Below, piece by piece: positions 9,661 through 26,100 of a DNA stretch of 64,000 nt. The translations under genes were made by a program, and so were the position numbers. The notes below the pieces were generated by a model. It made no database searches. It worked only from the letters and a program-made list of their open reading frames with translations, and was not told the origin of the DNA. The first letter of the stretch is position 1, and every line of letters starts with the position of its first letter. Location: assembly GCA_001007975.1 (NCBI GenBank), contig CP011268.1, positions 310,001 to 374,000 of the forward strand. The letters are read 5' to 3'. This stretch comes from a candidate division SR1 bacterium Aalborg_AAW-1 (GTDB lineage Bacteria; Patescibacteriota; Gracilibacteria; Absconditabacterales; Absconditicoccaceae).

Positions 9661-10947
9661 ATGATTCAAAAAATCAAAGCACTTCTCAGAAATACCTTCG
9701 TCTATAGATTTTATAAAACAATGAGAGGGAAATACGCACTTCTCAAATATGACAATCCAAGCAATGGGATGTTTGTGATCTGAATTACTTGAACGAATGG
9801 TAAAACGACCACCAGTTTTATGATCCATCATATTTTTAACACCCTGATCGATAAAGCATTTCTCCTATGAACCAATGAGATCAAATATGGAACCGAAAGT
9901 GTGGCCAATACATCTAAAATGACATCACCTGATGTGATGGATGTTCAGAAATATCTTGCACAAGCGAAAGCACAAGGATGTCATATCGCTGTATTAGAAA
10001 CAGCAAGTCATGGCTTAGATCAGGATAGATTCCATGGTATCGATTTTGATATGGGAATACTAACCAACATCACTCCCGAACATCTTGACTATCACAAATC
10101 TATGGAAGAATATGCCAAAACAAAGAAAAAACTCTTCCAAAATGTAGCAACTAATTCCAAACCAAACAAAATGGCTATTCTCCCTAAAGATGATAAAATA
10201 GGAAGAGAATGGGCAGATGAACTTGGGATAGAAAAAACCATGACATTCGGTATTGTCAGTGGAGCAACGCTGAAAGCAGAAGCTATTACCTATACTGTAG
10301 ACAGTACATCATTTACTATCAATTATATGGGTCAACTCTTTCCTATGACTATGAAAATGGTTTGAATCCATAACGTGTATAATACCCTTACAGCACTCTG
10401 TGCAGGTCTTGTAGTTTGACTTGACCTCAATGATATGATCGCAACCTTCACTACATTCCAACCACCACTGGGAAGAATGGAACCTATAATACATAACAAT
10501 ACTCACTACTTCGTAGACTTCGCTCATACTCCTGATGCCCTTGAAAAAACACTCTCCTATCTAGCATCTATCAAAAAAGACTGAAGACTCCTCCTTCTTA
10601 CTTGAGCGATGGGACAGAGAGATAGATTTAAAAGGCCAATGATGGGAAAACTTGCTGATCAATACGCTGATATTATTGTCCTTGCTGACGAAGATCCAGG
10701 TGAAGAACCGAGATTTCAAATTATCCAAGAGATCAAAGATGGGATCAATCGCTATGATGGTGACAATCTCTTTATCATCCCAGATAGACAGAAAGCAATA
10801 CAATTTCTGACCCAGATTGCACGTCCAGGCGACGTAGTTCTCCTTGCAGGTAAAGGTCACGAAACTGTGATGTCCGTCCCATGAGGTAAAATCTCTCGAA
10901 ATGAAAAAGTTATTCTAGAAAATTATTTACAAGAAAAAGGAGTCTAA
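9661..10947 (+). CDS. murE: MurE-like Mur ligase without the N-terminal UDP-binding domain
   Basis: Mur ligases add amino acids to UDP-MurNAc peptides with ATP. The 428 residues hold the central ATP domain and C-terminal domain: GITGTNGKTTTS near residue 41 (two of the three P-loop glycines are UGA), TSPDVMDVQKYL, ETASHGLDQDR, NITPEHLDYH, then GRMEPI, VDFAHTPDALEKTL and LLAGKGHET. MurE normally has its P-loop near residue 110, so the N-terminal domain that holds the UDP moiety is missing or very short. Where MurE has a DNPR-type motif selecting the amino acid this protein has DEDPGEEPRF. The specificity is therefore open. It ends inside a strong terminator. Confidence 0.82.
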
Positions 10948-10965
10948 TACAGACTCCTTTTTTTT
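10938..10965 (+). terminator. Rho-independent terminator of the rsmE-murE unit
   Basis: AGGAGTCT and AGACTCCT form an 8-bp perfect stem around AATAC followed by eight T. The left arm overlaps the last murE codons and the T-run touches the end of the convergent gene at 10964. Confidence 0.9.
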
Positions 10966-11560
10966 AAACTACATCATTATGAGAAGCATAATACGATTTC
11001 ACTTCAATTACTTGTCCTATACCATCTCTACGTCTCATAGCATCAATTTTTTTTGTTTTACACCATTCGATATCAGATTGTATACTCCAAATAATTCTGT
11101 CCCAATGAGGAATTAATTCTTTTTCATAATACATTCTATCTCCCCATGGCATAAGTCCACTGGTAGAAATTTTGTGTTGTAATTCCTCCTTTTTTGTTTC
11201 ATATTTTTGTTCTAGTTCTGATAAGTGTTGTAATGCATTTTCAAAATACTTTGGTGAAGTATTAAAATTTTCTACTAAAGATTTTTCTAATCTTTTATTG
11301 TTCCATTTTCTACGATTTTCATAGAATATACCATTACTCAAGATAAGGAACACTATCAAGAATCCTAATAATCTTGAATCAGTTATCCATGAAATAAATA
11401 TTCCAATACCTAATACTACATTCATTCCAATCCATAAATCATTAAGACTCTGGTAAGGACTGTGTTGTAAGAGAATATTCCATAAAGACTCATCTTTTTT
11501 TCTTTTTGAAGATTGTTTTCTAACAATTGCTTCAATCTCTTTAAATTCTAGATTTTTCAT
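10964..11560 (-). CDS. Hypothetical membrane protein, 198 aa
   Basis: Not recognised. A basic N-terminal helix is followed by two hydrophobic segments (DLWIGMNVVLGIGIFISWI and LLGFLIVFLILSNGIFY) forming a probable hairpin in the membrane, then a charged coiled-coil region (ALQHLSELEQKYETKKEELQ) and a basic C-terminus. All its glycines use GGN codons and none uses UGA, unlike most neighbours. It faces murE and shares its terminator region. A 74-nt AT-rich gap separates it from prmC upstream. Confidence 0.65.
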   Translation of the reverse strand: MKNLEFKEIEAIVRKQSSKRKKDESLWNILLQHSPYQSLNDLWIGMNVVLGIGIFISWITDSRLLGFLIVFLILSNGIFYENRRKWNNKRLEKSLVENFNTSPKYFENALQHLSELEQKYETKKEELQHKISTSGLMPWGDRMYYEKELIPHWDRIIWSIQSDIEWCKTKKIDAMRRRDGIGQVIEVKSYYASHNDVV

Positions 11561-11634
11561 ATATTTTATTTTTAAGTTATTATTTTTATTTTAGTAAAAA
11601 TATTTATAAATATATTATATATAAATGTCAATAT

Positions 11635-12516
11635 TTAATTTTTAAACATTACTTTCACAATCTTAATTTGAAAGTGAAACGTCTTGATTTCCTCAAATAC
11701 TAACCAGTCAAACTCTTGACGAAGAATGTCCACTTGCCAGGTCATCATCTCCAGAAACATCGTCGTCTGATATCCACTCTCACGTATTTGTGCAAACATG
11801 ATTCTATACAACTCTAAGCCATCATCACCACCTACGAAAGCCACTCTTGGCTCATATTTGATCGAAAGATCAGGATTCGTATCAAAAGTTTCATCAGGAA
11901 TATAAGGAAGATTAGCTAATATTATCACTTCCTGTCATTGCGAGGTACGAAGCAATCCACTATCCAATGCAGGAGAACTAAACAAATTTCCCTTTTCAAT
12001 CATCACATCAACACTCTTATCTATTTGATTATGTACTATACAATAATTATAGTTTTTTTTTGCAACAGCCAATGCATCTTCACTAATATCTATCAGAAAA
12101 GCCTGCTCTATCTGACTCCCATGAGAGTGTAAAAGTGACAATCCTAGTACTCCTGAACCTGTCCCCACATCTACCAGTATAATTTTTCATTCTTCATTCT
12201 TCATTTTTCATTGGAGGTATTCTCTAACTGCTTCTATCATATATTCGGTTTCTGGACGAGGTATAATAGTATTTTTATTCACTGAAAAACGGAGTCATCC
12301 ATATTCTACATATCAGAGAATATATTCCAGTGGTTCATGATCTTCAGAGTAAAGTCTGTATTTTCCATTGATTTGGTCTCATAATTCAACAGATACCTCA
12401 TCATCATAATGCACAATGAGCTCTTCTCTCGTCCACCCTGTCAGATGTCATATAATTTTTTGTAATACAAATTTATGTTTATAGTGAGGATCACCAATTA
12501 ACTGAAAAAATGTCAT
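11635..12516 (-). CDS. prmC: Release-factor glutamine methyltransferase PrmC
   Basis: PrmC methylates the Gln of the GGQ loop of peptide-chain release factors with SAM. The 293-residue protein shows the N-terminal helical domain, then PRPETEYMIE, the SAM motif VDVGTGSGVLGLSLL, the acidic FLIDISEDAL, and the catalytic NLPYIPDET (NPPY in most homologues) near residue 200, followed by FVGGDDGLELY. UGA glycines are frequent. Just before NLPY an extra segment (SGLLRTSQG) is encoded by a palindromic mini-repeat inserted in frame. In a code-25 organism only RF1-type release at UAA/UAG should be needed, so RF1 is the expected target. Confidence 0.9.
11934..11957. repeat. Palindromic mini-repeat inside prmC
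   Basis: ATTGC, GAGGTACGA, AGCAAT: an inverted repeat with the same GAGG(A/T)ACGA core as the inserts in the tRNA remnants at 47477 and 48335. It keeps the prmC frame open. Confidence 0.65.
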
Positions 12517-12626
12517 ACGTATATCAAAAAATAAATTATATCACAGTCACAAAAATATGCCAATCGATATTATAATAACTATAGCTATACCCATACAAAA
12601 AACAAGATATTGAGTATAATGAGAGT

Positions 12627-13415
12627 ATGACACGATGAAGCATCATCAGTATCCTTTGATGAAGTCTGCTACGAATATGGATTCTCAGACAGATTTTTTC
12701 TCAAAATGATAAAAAACAATTACTTATCATCAGTATATGGTCTGTATTCTATGCGCTCATCGCATTCTTAATCTACAATATAAGTCACTTTTTCGCACCA
12801 ATCAACGGACACTACAGCGACTATCTTATTATCATTACTATCCTTTTACTCTTCCTGATACCTATCATTCCGGCAGGACGAAAAGGACGAATTCTACAGT
12901 CTCTTTTCTGGATTGGACTGAAAATCGGTGTAGGATGAGTAATAGGAACCTATAGTCTCTCAGCTCGATGAGAAGAAACACTCAAACGAAGTAGTCTCAA
13001 AAACAAAAAATCCTGACTACTCCAAAGTATGATCTTGGGTGGTATAGTAAGCGCTATCGTATTTGGACAGATAGAAAATATAATCTATGTAGTAACATCT
13101 TACCTTCAATCACAAGATATTATCACTTCTCTCAATGTATTATCGCAAAGATCTTTCCTACCTATTATTGTCCATATAGGATCCCTTTGTCTTGGATTTA
13201 TTGCTCTCTTACAAATCAAACCTTATCTCAACAATAACTCACTCCTTCGATGAATCGGAGCAATAGTCAGTATCTGATCTCACTTTCTCTATAACATAAG
13301 CCAATCGCATACGTCTCTGAAGTTTGTGTCTCTTATCCTTATGGGATTCTATATCGTAGCTATCCATTATTCACTCTTTAGAAGTGATACACTTTATACA
13401 CAGACTGAAACATAA
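12627..13415 (+). CDS. PrsW-family intramembrane protease
   Basis: A 262-residue polytopic membrane protein with about seven hydrophobic segments. It shows the PrsW/glutamic intramembrane protease marks in order: GEETLKR (EE..K), GGIVSAIVFGQIENIIY (G...GF...EN..Y), FLPIIVHIGSLCLGF (the H....G helix) and SHFLYNI (H..YN). PrsW clips anti-sigma factors or other membrane proteins in the bilayer; the target here is unknown. UGA encodes glycines in the N-terminal stretch and in RGEE. Divergent from prmC with about 110 nt between the starts. Confidence 0.72.
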
Positions 13416-13502
13416 CGCTTTCAATATTATTATAAGAGATATGTTTATATTCTCTTACCTCATTATGAGAAGGAAGAAATTTTTGAAGTGTGGCATAATC
13501 AG

Positions 13503-13670
13503 ATGATCGTATACTATGTAAATACATCTTTCAACTTCATTCCTCATACAGTATTCCCTAAGAGCACCAATAGCATTTTTTTCATAAACAAAAAATTCTT
13601 CTCTATGGAAGAATATATCTGATGTGTATCACAACACTACAATAAAGAAGCAAAGCACTTAGTCATTTAA
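13503..13670 (+). CDS. Possible small protein after the PrsW gene
   Basis: The frame of the PrsW gene stays open after its TAA for 84 codons (13416-13667) and ends in TAA 13668-13670. The peptide looks protein-like (HYEKEEIFEVWHNQMIVYY, then SMEEYIGCVSQHYNKEAKH, with one UGA glycine). No ATG lies before 13503, so either translation starts at that ATG (55 aa), at an upstream non-ATG codon such as GTG, or the stretch is an extension lost by a nonsense change. It is not recognised. Confidence 0.35.
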
Positions 13671-13686
13671 ACAAGTCAATTGGGTT

Positions 13687-13718
13687 TGTTGATATTAACC
13701 GATCAACACGGCTTTTTT
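13687..13718 (+). terminator. Terminator between PrsW group and 16S rRNA
   Basis: TGTTGAT and ATCAACA form a 7-bp stem around an 8-nt loop, followed by CGGC and six T, reading on the plus strand. Confidence 0.7.
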
Positions 13719-13736
13719 AATTTGTACTCAGTGTAC

Positions 13737-15220
<1,484 letters not shown>

Positions 15221-15311
15221 ATAGTAATGAAAAGTCTAAATAGGCTAAGACTTTACTTCTTTATTGTACTTTTGTGATATAGGTAATGTGAATGAACAAC
15301 AACGAATTCAA

Positions 15312-15431
15312 TTGGTGACTTTAATCTACTTTCCCAGCCCCGATAGGACCAGTATCATCAACCACATAGAGCTTAACGACTGTGTTCGGAATGGGAACAG
15401 GTGTGACCTCTACATGCATCAAAATCACCAA
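15312..15431 (-). rRNA. rrf: 5S ribosomal RNA
   Basis: The terminal stem TTGGTGATTTT / AAAGTCACCAA closes a 120-nt molecule containing CCTGTTCCCATTCCGAACAC, the standard 5S loop region, and GGGGCTGGGAAAGTAG. It sits between 23S and 16S. Confidence 0.93.
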
Positions 15432-15520
15432 TTAAATAGGTTATTTTAACAACTTTTCAAGTATAAGAAAAAGAGTTATTATTTCAAGACCAATCCAAAC
15501 AAATATATTTATAAAGGCAA

Positions 15521-18455
<2,935 letters not shown>

Positions 18456-18545
18456 GCCTTTATAAATATATATTGTTTGAATTGAATCTTTTAATGAACT
18501 AAGAAGAAGAGATTTACAACTTTCCTTCACAACGACATAGTTTCA

Positions 18546-18574
18546 TGTATAACTATCTACCCAATGAATTGCAA
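18546..18574 (-). promoter_or_regulatory. rRNA promoter
   Basis: Minus strand CTCTTGCAAT (core TTGCAA 18569-18574), 17-nt spacer, TATACA (18546-18551). Transcription would start near 18539, about 84 nt before 23S. I saw no equally good promoter between 5S and 16S. The stretch 18575-18802 shows no gene. Confidence 0.65.
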
Positions 18575-18802
18575 GAGATTTTTAAACTTTTTTTACATAT
18601 ACAACACACAAAATTGATATACAAGATGAGAACTACCTTTACATAAAATTTCACATACCATAAAGTCAAAAAAACATCCTATTCTGACTCCATATTAGTA
18701 GTACAACTACTTGTTCGGTGTCAGATTCATCACTTTACTATTCATTCTAGAAAGGAACAACGAAACTAGATTCCAGTATAATAAAACGTAATGAATTTTC
18801 AA

Positions 18803-18834
18803 GCGAAAAAGAAAAACAGTCCACAAGAGACTGT
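18803..18834 (-). terminator. Terminator of the DUF11 surface-protein gene
   Basis: On the minus strand ACAGTC and GACTGT form a 6-bp stem around TCTTGTG, followed by TTTTCTTTTT. It lies about 75 nt after the stop at 18908. Confidence 0.65.
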
Positions 18835-18907
18835 CTTCTTTATAATAATCAAATAATAAGGACAATGTATATATGTTATAATTATCATAACAATACATTT
18901 CATTGTT

Positions 18908-21900
18908 TTAATTTCTTGAGATATTTAATGTTCTAAGGAATTCATCTGCACCTGGAGGAACATCTCTCCATAATGATGGATTTTGTTCAATATATACTGA
19001 TGCTCCCTTATATACTTCATCTCTACGTTCTGCTCTTACTCTTGAATCACCATTACTACCTCATTCAAAATTGATTCCATTCTGATTGAAGGTAAACCAA
19101 TGCTCAAGATGAGATCTTCTTGAATTCACTACAGCTTCAAGATTATCTCCTACTAATGCTCCATAGACCATAAGATTTCATTTACGACATCGTGGTTGAT
19201 TGAGATTAGTATTTTTCATTCAACCATTTGTTGATGATGATACAAATCCATTTTTAGCTACAATAATACCTTTAATAGTTTGTGGATTACATCCATTTCT
19301 CCAATCATCATCACCTGGTTGAGGCAACTCAAATTTCACAGTACCATTAGCTATCAATAAGATGTTTTGACTAACGTCTCCTCTAATAGTTACATCTCCT
19401 TTCACAATAAGAGTAGTAGCCTTTGGAAGGCTTGATCCATTAAATGTCTTACCACCTTCCATAATATAAATAGATTGTCATGGCACTTTCTTAGCAGACT
19501 GATTACCAATAGTAGCATTAACTGCAATTTTCTCATATTTTGCAATAAGATTGTTCGTTAAGGTAGTAAGTTTTGTAGAAAGAGTTGCATAATTAAGATT
19601 TGAAACCATATCAACTTTTTTCAAATCAGTTGCTTCATACAATGACTTACCATTCAGAAGGAAGTAATCTTTGAGATCTGAATTAGTTTGTGAAGATACA
19701 GATCATTTTTGCATAAGATAATGATCAGTTACTGCAAAGTTTACCTGACAAACTCTTGCATAAGGATTCCCTTGGACTTCTTTACCGTTTTGACAGTAAT
19801 TATAGTTTACAGCATTGAGACTGAGTTTATACTCTCATAACTCTTCACCAACCATTCTCTTAAATTCAGTAGGTGCTATATAATACGTACCAATAGGATT
19901 TTTAACAAATAGTGGATCTCTTTCACCATCGCTAGGAACACGGAATTGCTCGAACAATTTAGATGATCACCATGTATCAGTATAACAAGAGATATTCTTT
20001 AATCGTTCTGGTGCGTTTTGAGCTTCACCATTTCTATTGTAGATTCTAAAATCACATTTTAAAGAATTTTTTACAATTTTACCATCTGAATTTGAATCAT
20101 TACAAGAGTTTACCATATCACCTTCTGGAAGTTCAATATCCCAAGAGAAAGGGAAATATTCATCCTCCATAATAGAAATAATAGTATCACCATACCAACA
20201 TGCTGGCATCTCTGGCTGATTCTCTCATTCAATAATACAAGAAGCACTACAAGTAGAACCGTTATAAGTTCCTGATGGATAAGTTGTAGACGTATCAAGA
20301 TAATTACCAATAGTAGCTGGCATATTAGCTCAAAGATCACATTGTTCTAATTTACCAAGTTTACCATCTCCACAACGATTTAATCCTGGATCTATAATTT
20401 CACATTTAGTATTACAAGTTTTCCCTCTGTGATTAAATGATGAAGTTACAGATGGGTAAGAGAATGTAAGATCAAGATAATTACCAATAGTAGCTGGCAT
20501 GTTCTTGAGGTCACATTGTTCTCATCTCTGAAGAACACCATCTCCACACTGATTAGTACCTTGTGGCTCAAGTGTTGCGTCATCATCATTTTCGTGACAC
20601 AGACCATCTCTCGTACCATCTGCAATATCTTCTTCTACAGTACATACTCTATAAAGTTTTGCTAAGTTTCTAATATTTTCTGTACCTCCATTTGGATAAG
20701 CAATAGCTGACACTTCTACTTCTACATATCATCCGACTGCTACCGTACCCACAGGTATAGTAGAAGAATATCATACTGACACTGCTGAAGGTAGGATACG
20801 ATATGACTGACAGGTAAGATTCGTAGGACAAACATCAGTAATTACTCCTGCTGCTGCTACATTACCAATATTCGTTACTCTTAAGATAAATTTGATAGGA
20901 GTATTCGCTGGTACACTATAGTGATCACCTGTTTGATTTGGATTATTTGGATTGATCCAATATTTTTGAAGATGAAGTTTTGGATTTGGTTTCACAGTAG
21001 GTAGATATGTCCACGCGACATTTGAACCTGGCAAGACTGTTCAAGCTGGAAGTCCATTTTCAGTCAGAAGAGCTGTATTTACAAACTGTGTTGCAGTAGG
21101 ATTTCCCACCGCTCCATAAAGTTTCACAACAACATTTCAACTATTAAGTAATGCTGTAATATTGGTTGCTGGGAATGAACTAGCAGCAATCATTGATCAT
21201 CCATTGATACTATAACCAGACATCATGAATCCATTATTTGTAGGTAACACATCACTAAGGATAGTATTCACTACTGTACCAGTAAGTTTTTGAATAGTAA
21301 TTTCATATTCTACTGTATCTCCTGTATTAACAAGGACACCTCCTGAAAGATTATCTGCTTCTACAAACGATCATCCATTACTATTCGTAGTAACATTACG
21401 AACCGTCTTCGTATAGACAATTTGTGGAGATATATGAGTTTGTGGATGCTGATCAACTACATCGATTGGTGTGTTTTTTGGTCCTCCTGTAGTTGGATCA
21501 ATATACGTAGCCCATGCTCTATTTACTGTAGGAACAGATGATGTCAATGTACCGATAATAGTAAAGGTAACACTCTGACCACCAGACAAGTTGAATGCTT
21601 GAGATGTAATTTGTCCTCCTGATGGAGCGTTACATGCTACACTTACTCCTGCTGAAGTCGTACCACTACACCCTCCAGGAAGTGTATCTACCACAAATCC
21701 TACTGGGAGCGTATCATACATTACTACGTTTGTAGCATCTCATCCAGTATTTGTGATGATGATTTTAAATTCAAACTTACTTGGTGAAGTATACGCTATA
21801 TCTGATGGAGTTCCTAAGCCCACTCCAGAAAATACTGTTCCTGTAAGAAGTTTCTGCTGTTTATCAATAGTAAGATATGGTGGCTGCGCTGGATTCCCCA

Positions 21901-22936
21901 CAATAGTACAAGTAGCACTACAATTATAAGTAGCTGTCGCTGGAACTCATCCTGGCAAAACATCATCAGTCCAAGCTGAAGTAGGACCTGAATCACATTG
22001 CTCAGCAACACCCCCATCTGATATCGTATGTGGTTGGGTAGATGAACCATTGGTTGGTTGTTGTCACGATACATCAATATATCCATCTCCACATCGTGAA
22101 AGATACATATTAAGACACTCTAAACCATGTGTTTGTTCTGGTCATCGATTAATAGCTTGCGTTGTGATTTTTGTTGGCGTCTGAAGATAATCTGAGCTCC
22201 ACATAGGACCATATCCATTATTACCTGGAATTGGATTTTTCAAAAACCATGATGAATTAGATCAAAGCGAAGAAAAATCATCCATATTAGCAACAGGAAA
22301 TAGTTGATAATCTGATGTAGCATTTGTATTTACACTTTGAAATGTTGCATAACGTAATTGATAAGTAACTTGAATCATCCTTTCTAAAGGATTAAGCGTA
22401 GTTGATGGTTGCTCAATAAGCACTGGTTCACTTGTAATTGCTCTTACTGGTTGATTAATAGGGGCTACTTTAGAATATCTATATCGCACCCTATTTGAAT
22501 CGATTGGATATGTAGTATTATTGGCCCATAAAGAAAGCATATTTGAAACAGGAGTGTAATAGTATACAGAACTTCCAACATAATTCCCAACTTTTGCTGA
22601 TATTAATGCTAATCTACGATTTAGATTTGCATCACCATAATATAGCATATTATCTTTCAAATGATATGTCGCAGAGTTTTGTGGTTTATAATCTTTAAGA
22701 CCATTATTATTTTGATCTGCTGACAAATATAATCTCATATTTTTATACACACCATCATTTGGTAGACATTGATTTGATGTATATGCAGTAGAAACTCTTT
22801 CCTGATTAGCAAACCAGTTATTTTGCGTAGTTATAGAATTAAATTGTCAACCAGGCAATGATTGAGCAAATGTAAAACCAAATAGAAGAGAAAAAGACAA
22901 GAAGGCTATTGTACTTAAATGTTTTAGAAAATTCAT
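18908..22936 (-). CDS. Large secreted surface protein with DUF11 and CGDG Cys-rich repeats
   Basis: A 1342-residue exported protein. A signal peptide (STIAFLSFSLLFGFTFAQS) starts it. Three Cys-rich units of the CGDG..GEQCD type occur near residues 280 (SRCGDGYIDVSG), 797 (NQCGDGVLQRGEQCD) and 855 (NRCGDGKLGKLEQCD); the last two share NMPATIGNYLD. Between them are two or three DUF11-type Ig-like repeats, with LTIDKQQKL, FKIIITNTGGDATNVVMYDTLP and KFILRVTNIGNVAAAGVITDVCP. Such proteins decorate the surface of many CPR bacteria. The C-terminal third (IYIMEGGKTFNGSSLPKATT) is beta-rich and not recognised. No sortase motif or C-terminal anchor is visible. It is preceded by a CTCTTGCAAT promoter. 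Confidence 0.8.
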
Positions 22937-22990
22937 TAAGTTTTAACTGTAAACAAATAAAATCAATATTTCAACATAGAAAACAAAATG

Positions 22991-23018
22991 AGTAAACAGA
23001 AAATCTTATAAATTGCAA
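22991..23018 (-). promoter_or_regulatory. Promoter of the surface-protein gene
   Basis: Minus strand CTCTTGCAAT (TTGCAA 23013-23018), 16-nt spacer, TTTACT (22991-22996). It lies within an AT-rich inverted repeat (CTTATAAATT...AATTTATAAG) that could be an operator. Confidence 0.4.
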
Positions 23019-23154
23019 GAGAATTTATAAGATTTATGTAAATTTTAATTTCTTTTTATTTTATTAATTTTTATGACCACTTATGACGACTATTATTAAT
23101 ATATCATTATATTATAATTGTTTATATGTTTATATGTTTTTAAATTTATTAAAT

Positions 23155-26100
23155 TTAAGTTCATCAAGTACCTGTATTACCTCAATCTTGACCTCAGTTA
23201 CCATTTCAACTACCAGCACCACCATTATTACCTCAATCTTGACCTCAATTTCATGGATTTGATTTCACACCTCAATCTGTAGGTCATGCATTGTTATTAG
23301 CATTACCTCCAAAACCTCGTGATCATCCTACAGCTGCTTTGAATACTGTTTTCTTACCTAGAGTACTTTGTCCACCAGCGTTCGTCACACTGACCATACG
23401 CCCTCCATCTAAAACTTCTTCAGTCATATCAGTAGAGATTTTTTTGATTTCAACACCATTTGGGCCTTTACAAGTGATAGCTTTAAGTTGTAATCCAAGA
23501 GACTCATTTGCACATTCAGCAAGAAGATAGAATACTGGTGTCGCATCGATAGATAATGTACAACCATCTAAAGGAAGTCATTCTTTCTTTGTAAGCAAAG
23601 TGATCAACTGACCTGGCGTAAGGTTTTTGATAGATTCTTTGGATACTGGACCAAGATCTTTGGTAGCTAGTGCATCTTTAATAGCTTGTTGTGCAAGCAT
23701 ATCAGTTCTCAGATTTTCCACTAGCCAAGTTTTAGCGTCTGCTTCTTTTTGAGATCATTTATCAAAGGTATTAATTTTACCTCACAATACACGTGTATAT
23801 CCAGGAAGTGTCATCGCATATCCACGTTCTTTATTATTTGCATTTTTACGATAGAATGCGGTATATCAGATCAAGTCTTTCTGTGGTTCTCAAGTATTAG
23901 AAGGCTTAGTATCAAGTCACTTATAAAGCGCTTTCAAATCATCACGGCTAAACAAATTCTTGATATTAATTCCTCCTGATTCTGAACGATCAATACGTGC
24001 ATATGCTGGTCCATGTTTCGCAATATTTACAGTACCATCTCTCTTATCCATAAGTTCTGTTGCTGTTTTATTTTTATATTCTCTTTCTTCTATTGCAAAT
24101 GCTTCTGTCATATAGGATACTAATTGAGATTTTTGTTCTGGAGTACCTGTTGTAATAATCGCATCTATAGTACTATCCATTCCAAGAAGCTGTTGTACAG
24201 CTTTTGCATCATCATTTGCGATAGCGTATTCATAGAAGTCTTTAATTTTCTTATCATTTTTTCTTTCCCATGCTTCAATTTGTTTAGAATGAATATCGAT
24301 ATGACTCATAATTTCCTTAAATGATTCAAATTCATATACAAGAGGGATTCACTCTTTTTTGTCTGTTCATCCATTCGCAGATGGTTTAGTAAATTCTAAT
24401 GCACCATTTACCATAGTAACTGTCCATCCATTGATAGTTCCTCCATTAACAGAGAGTTCTTGAGATTTTCCATCTTGCATATAGAGAAGTTTATTTCCAT
24501 CGATGCTAAAGTTAGAAGCAGTAGGACCTACAATAGATTGTAAGGTAGATACGTTACTTTCACTGATGACAATATTTGTTTTTTTATGATGATCGATCGT
24601 ATCAAGTTTATCAGGACTTACAAACACCTTCTTCCCATCAATTTCCATACTTGAAACATTATCCTTGAATCTTGTCAATTCTACATCATCAGAAGAAGTA
24701 GTATATGATCCAATATTCAACACATACGTAGCTTTATCAAGCTCAGGTGAAGCTACCATACGAATATTTTCAGAAACTGAAATCAAGATATTATTGTTCA
24801 CATCATAACCAACACGTCATATAGCTCCTTTTGCTACTTTGATTGTTAAGTTTTTATCATCTCTCCATAGCTCAGCAGGTATAACAAAATTCTTCTTATC
24901 TGCAGATAAGGTAATCTTTGGAACAATTTTATCTTTTTCTGGCATACCTCTTGAATCTTGCATCATACCATTGAGATAATCAACAAACTTATCATTACCC
25001 ATATTCAGTTTTCTGTTATCAATTCCAAATGCTTCTGCTCTATTCTGCGCACGATATCATTCTGCATTCGTTACTGCTCCAGCACCTCTACTATATCTCG
25101 AAACCCATAGTGATAATTGAGCCCCGATATTACCTGTAGCAAGATTTGTTGGAGACAAGAATACTCCCACACCTACTCATAATTGTGTCAATTCATATTT
25201 ACCTTTAAGATTATTGATTGCATCTTCTCTGAGGCTTCTTGAAAGGTATTTTGCTATACCATCAACTGGCTGTCCTGGTTTGTATTCAGACATGATGATA
25301 CCGTTGAGGATATTTTGAGTAGCAACATCATAGAGTTCGGTATTTTCTGTTTTGCCAAATTTAGCAACAAGTTGTTCTCTAATGAGTGATTTGAGTTGAT
25401 TTCTAATTGGTCATGCTGCTGCTTCTTTTTGAGCAATTGTACTTGATGGACCATAAGTCTTATCAACCAAATTTAAATCGCTGATCAATTTCATACCCTT
25501 AGCATCAAGTACTTTAGGCAAGAATTCTTTGGCAGCAGCATAGGTACTCGTTGCCATAGTTTCGATTCCTTTCATTCTATCAGTTTCTGTCATGAAGTGT
25601 AGACCTGCACCGACCATAGCTCCTTTCGCATCCCAACCTGCTCCTGCTCTTGCATCTGCAGTCAGGCTTGAAGTTTTGTATGATAGTGGATCAAGACTTG
25701 TAGAAAGTTTTGCACCATTGTTCCATTGTGCAAGTTTTGCATAGACAGCTGTACCAGCACCTAGCATCGTAGCGTTAATATTCGCTCCTAACGTACCAGC
25801 ATCATTTTTAAATCACAATCCAATACCTGGAATAAGTGATTTTGTATTAGGATTAAATCCAGTAGAAAGATTAAGTTGTACATTTTTGGATAAATCAGCA
25901 GCAATTCAAAGACCTAACGCCCAATCACCCTGTACTGAAGGATTTGCTCTCAAAGAATTCATGAGAGTATGGGCAAGATTTTGTTGAAGAGATGGTAATG
26001 TTACATAATCAAAATATTTTCTATCTGATACAGGTAATGTACTCAATTGTTGTTGGAAGTCTTGCATAAGGCGAGTTGCATCTTTTTCGATGATCGTTTT

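Noticed and set aside
18707-18898. Small ORF upstream of the rRNA unit
   Set aside because: Low-complexity Tyr/Leu/Phe-rich frame that contains the terminator hairpin of the surface-protein gene.
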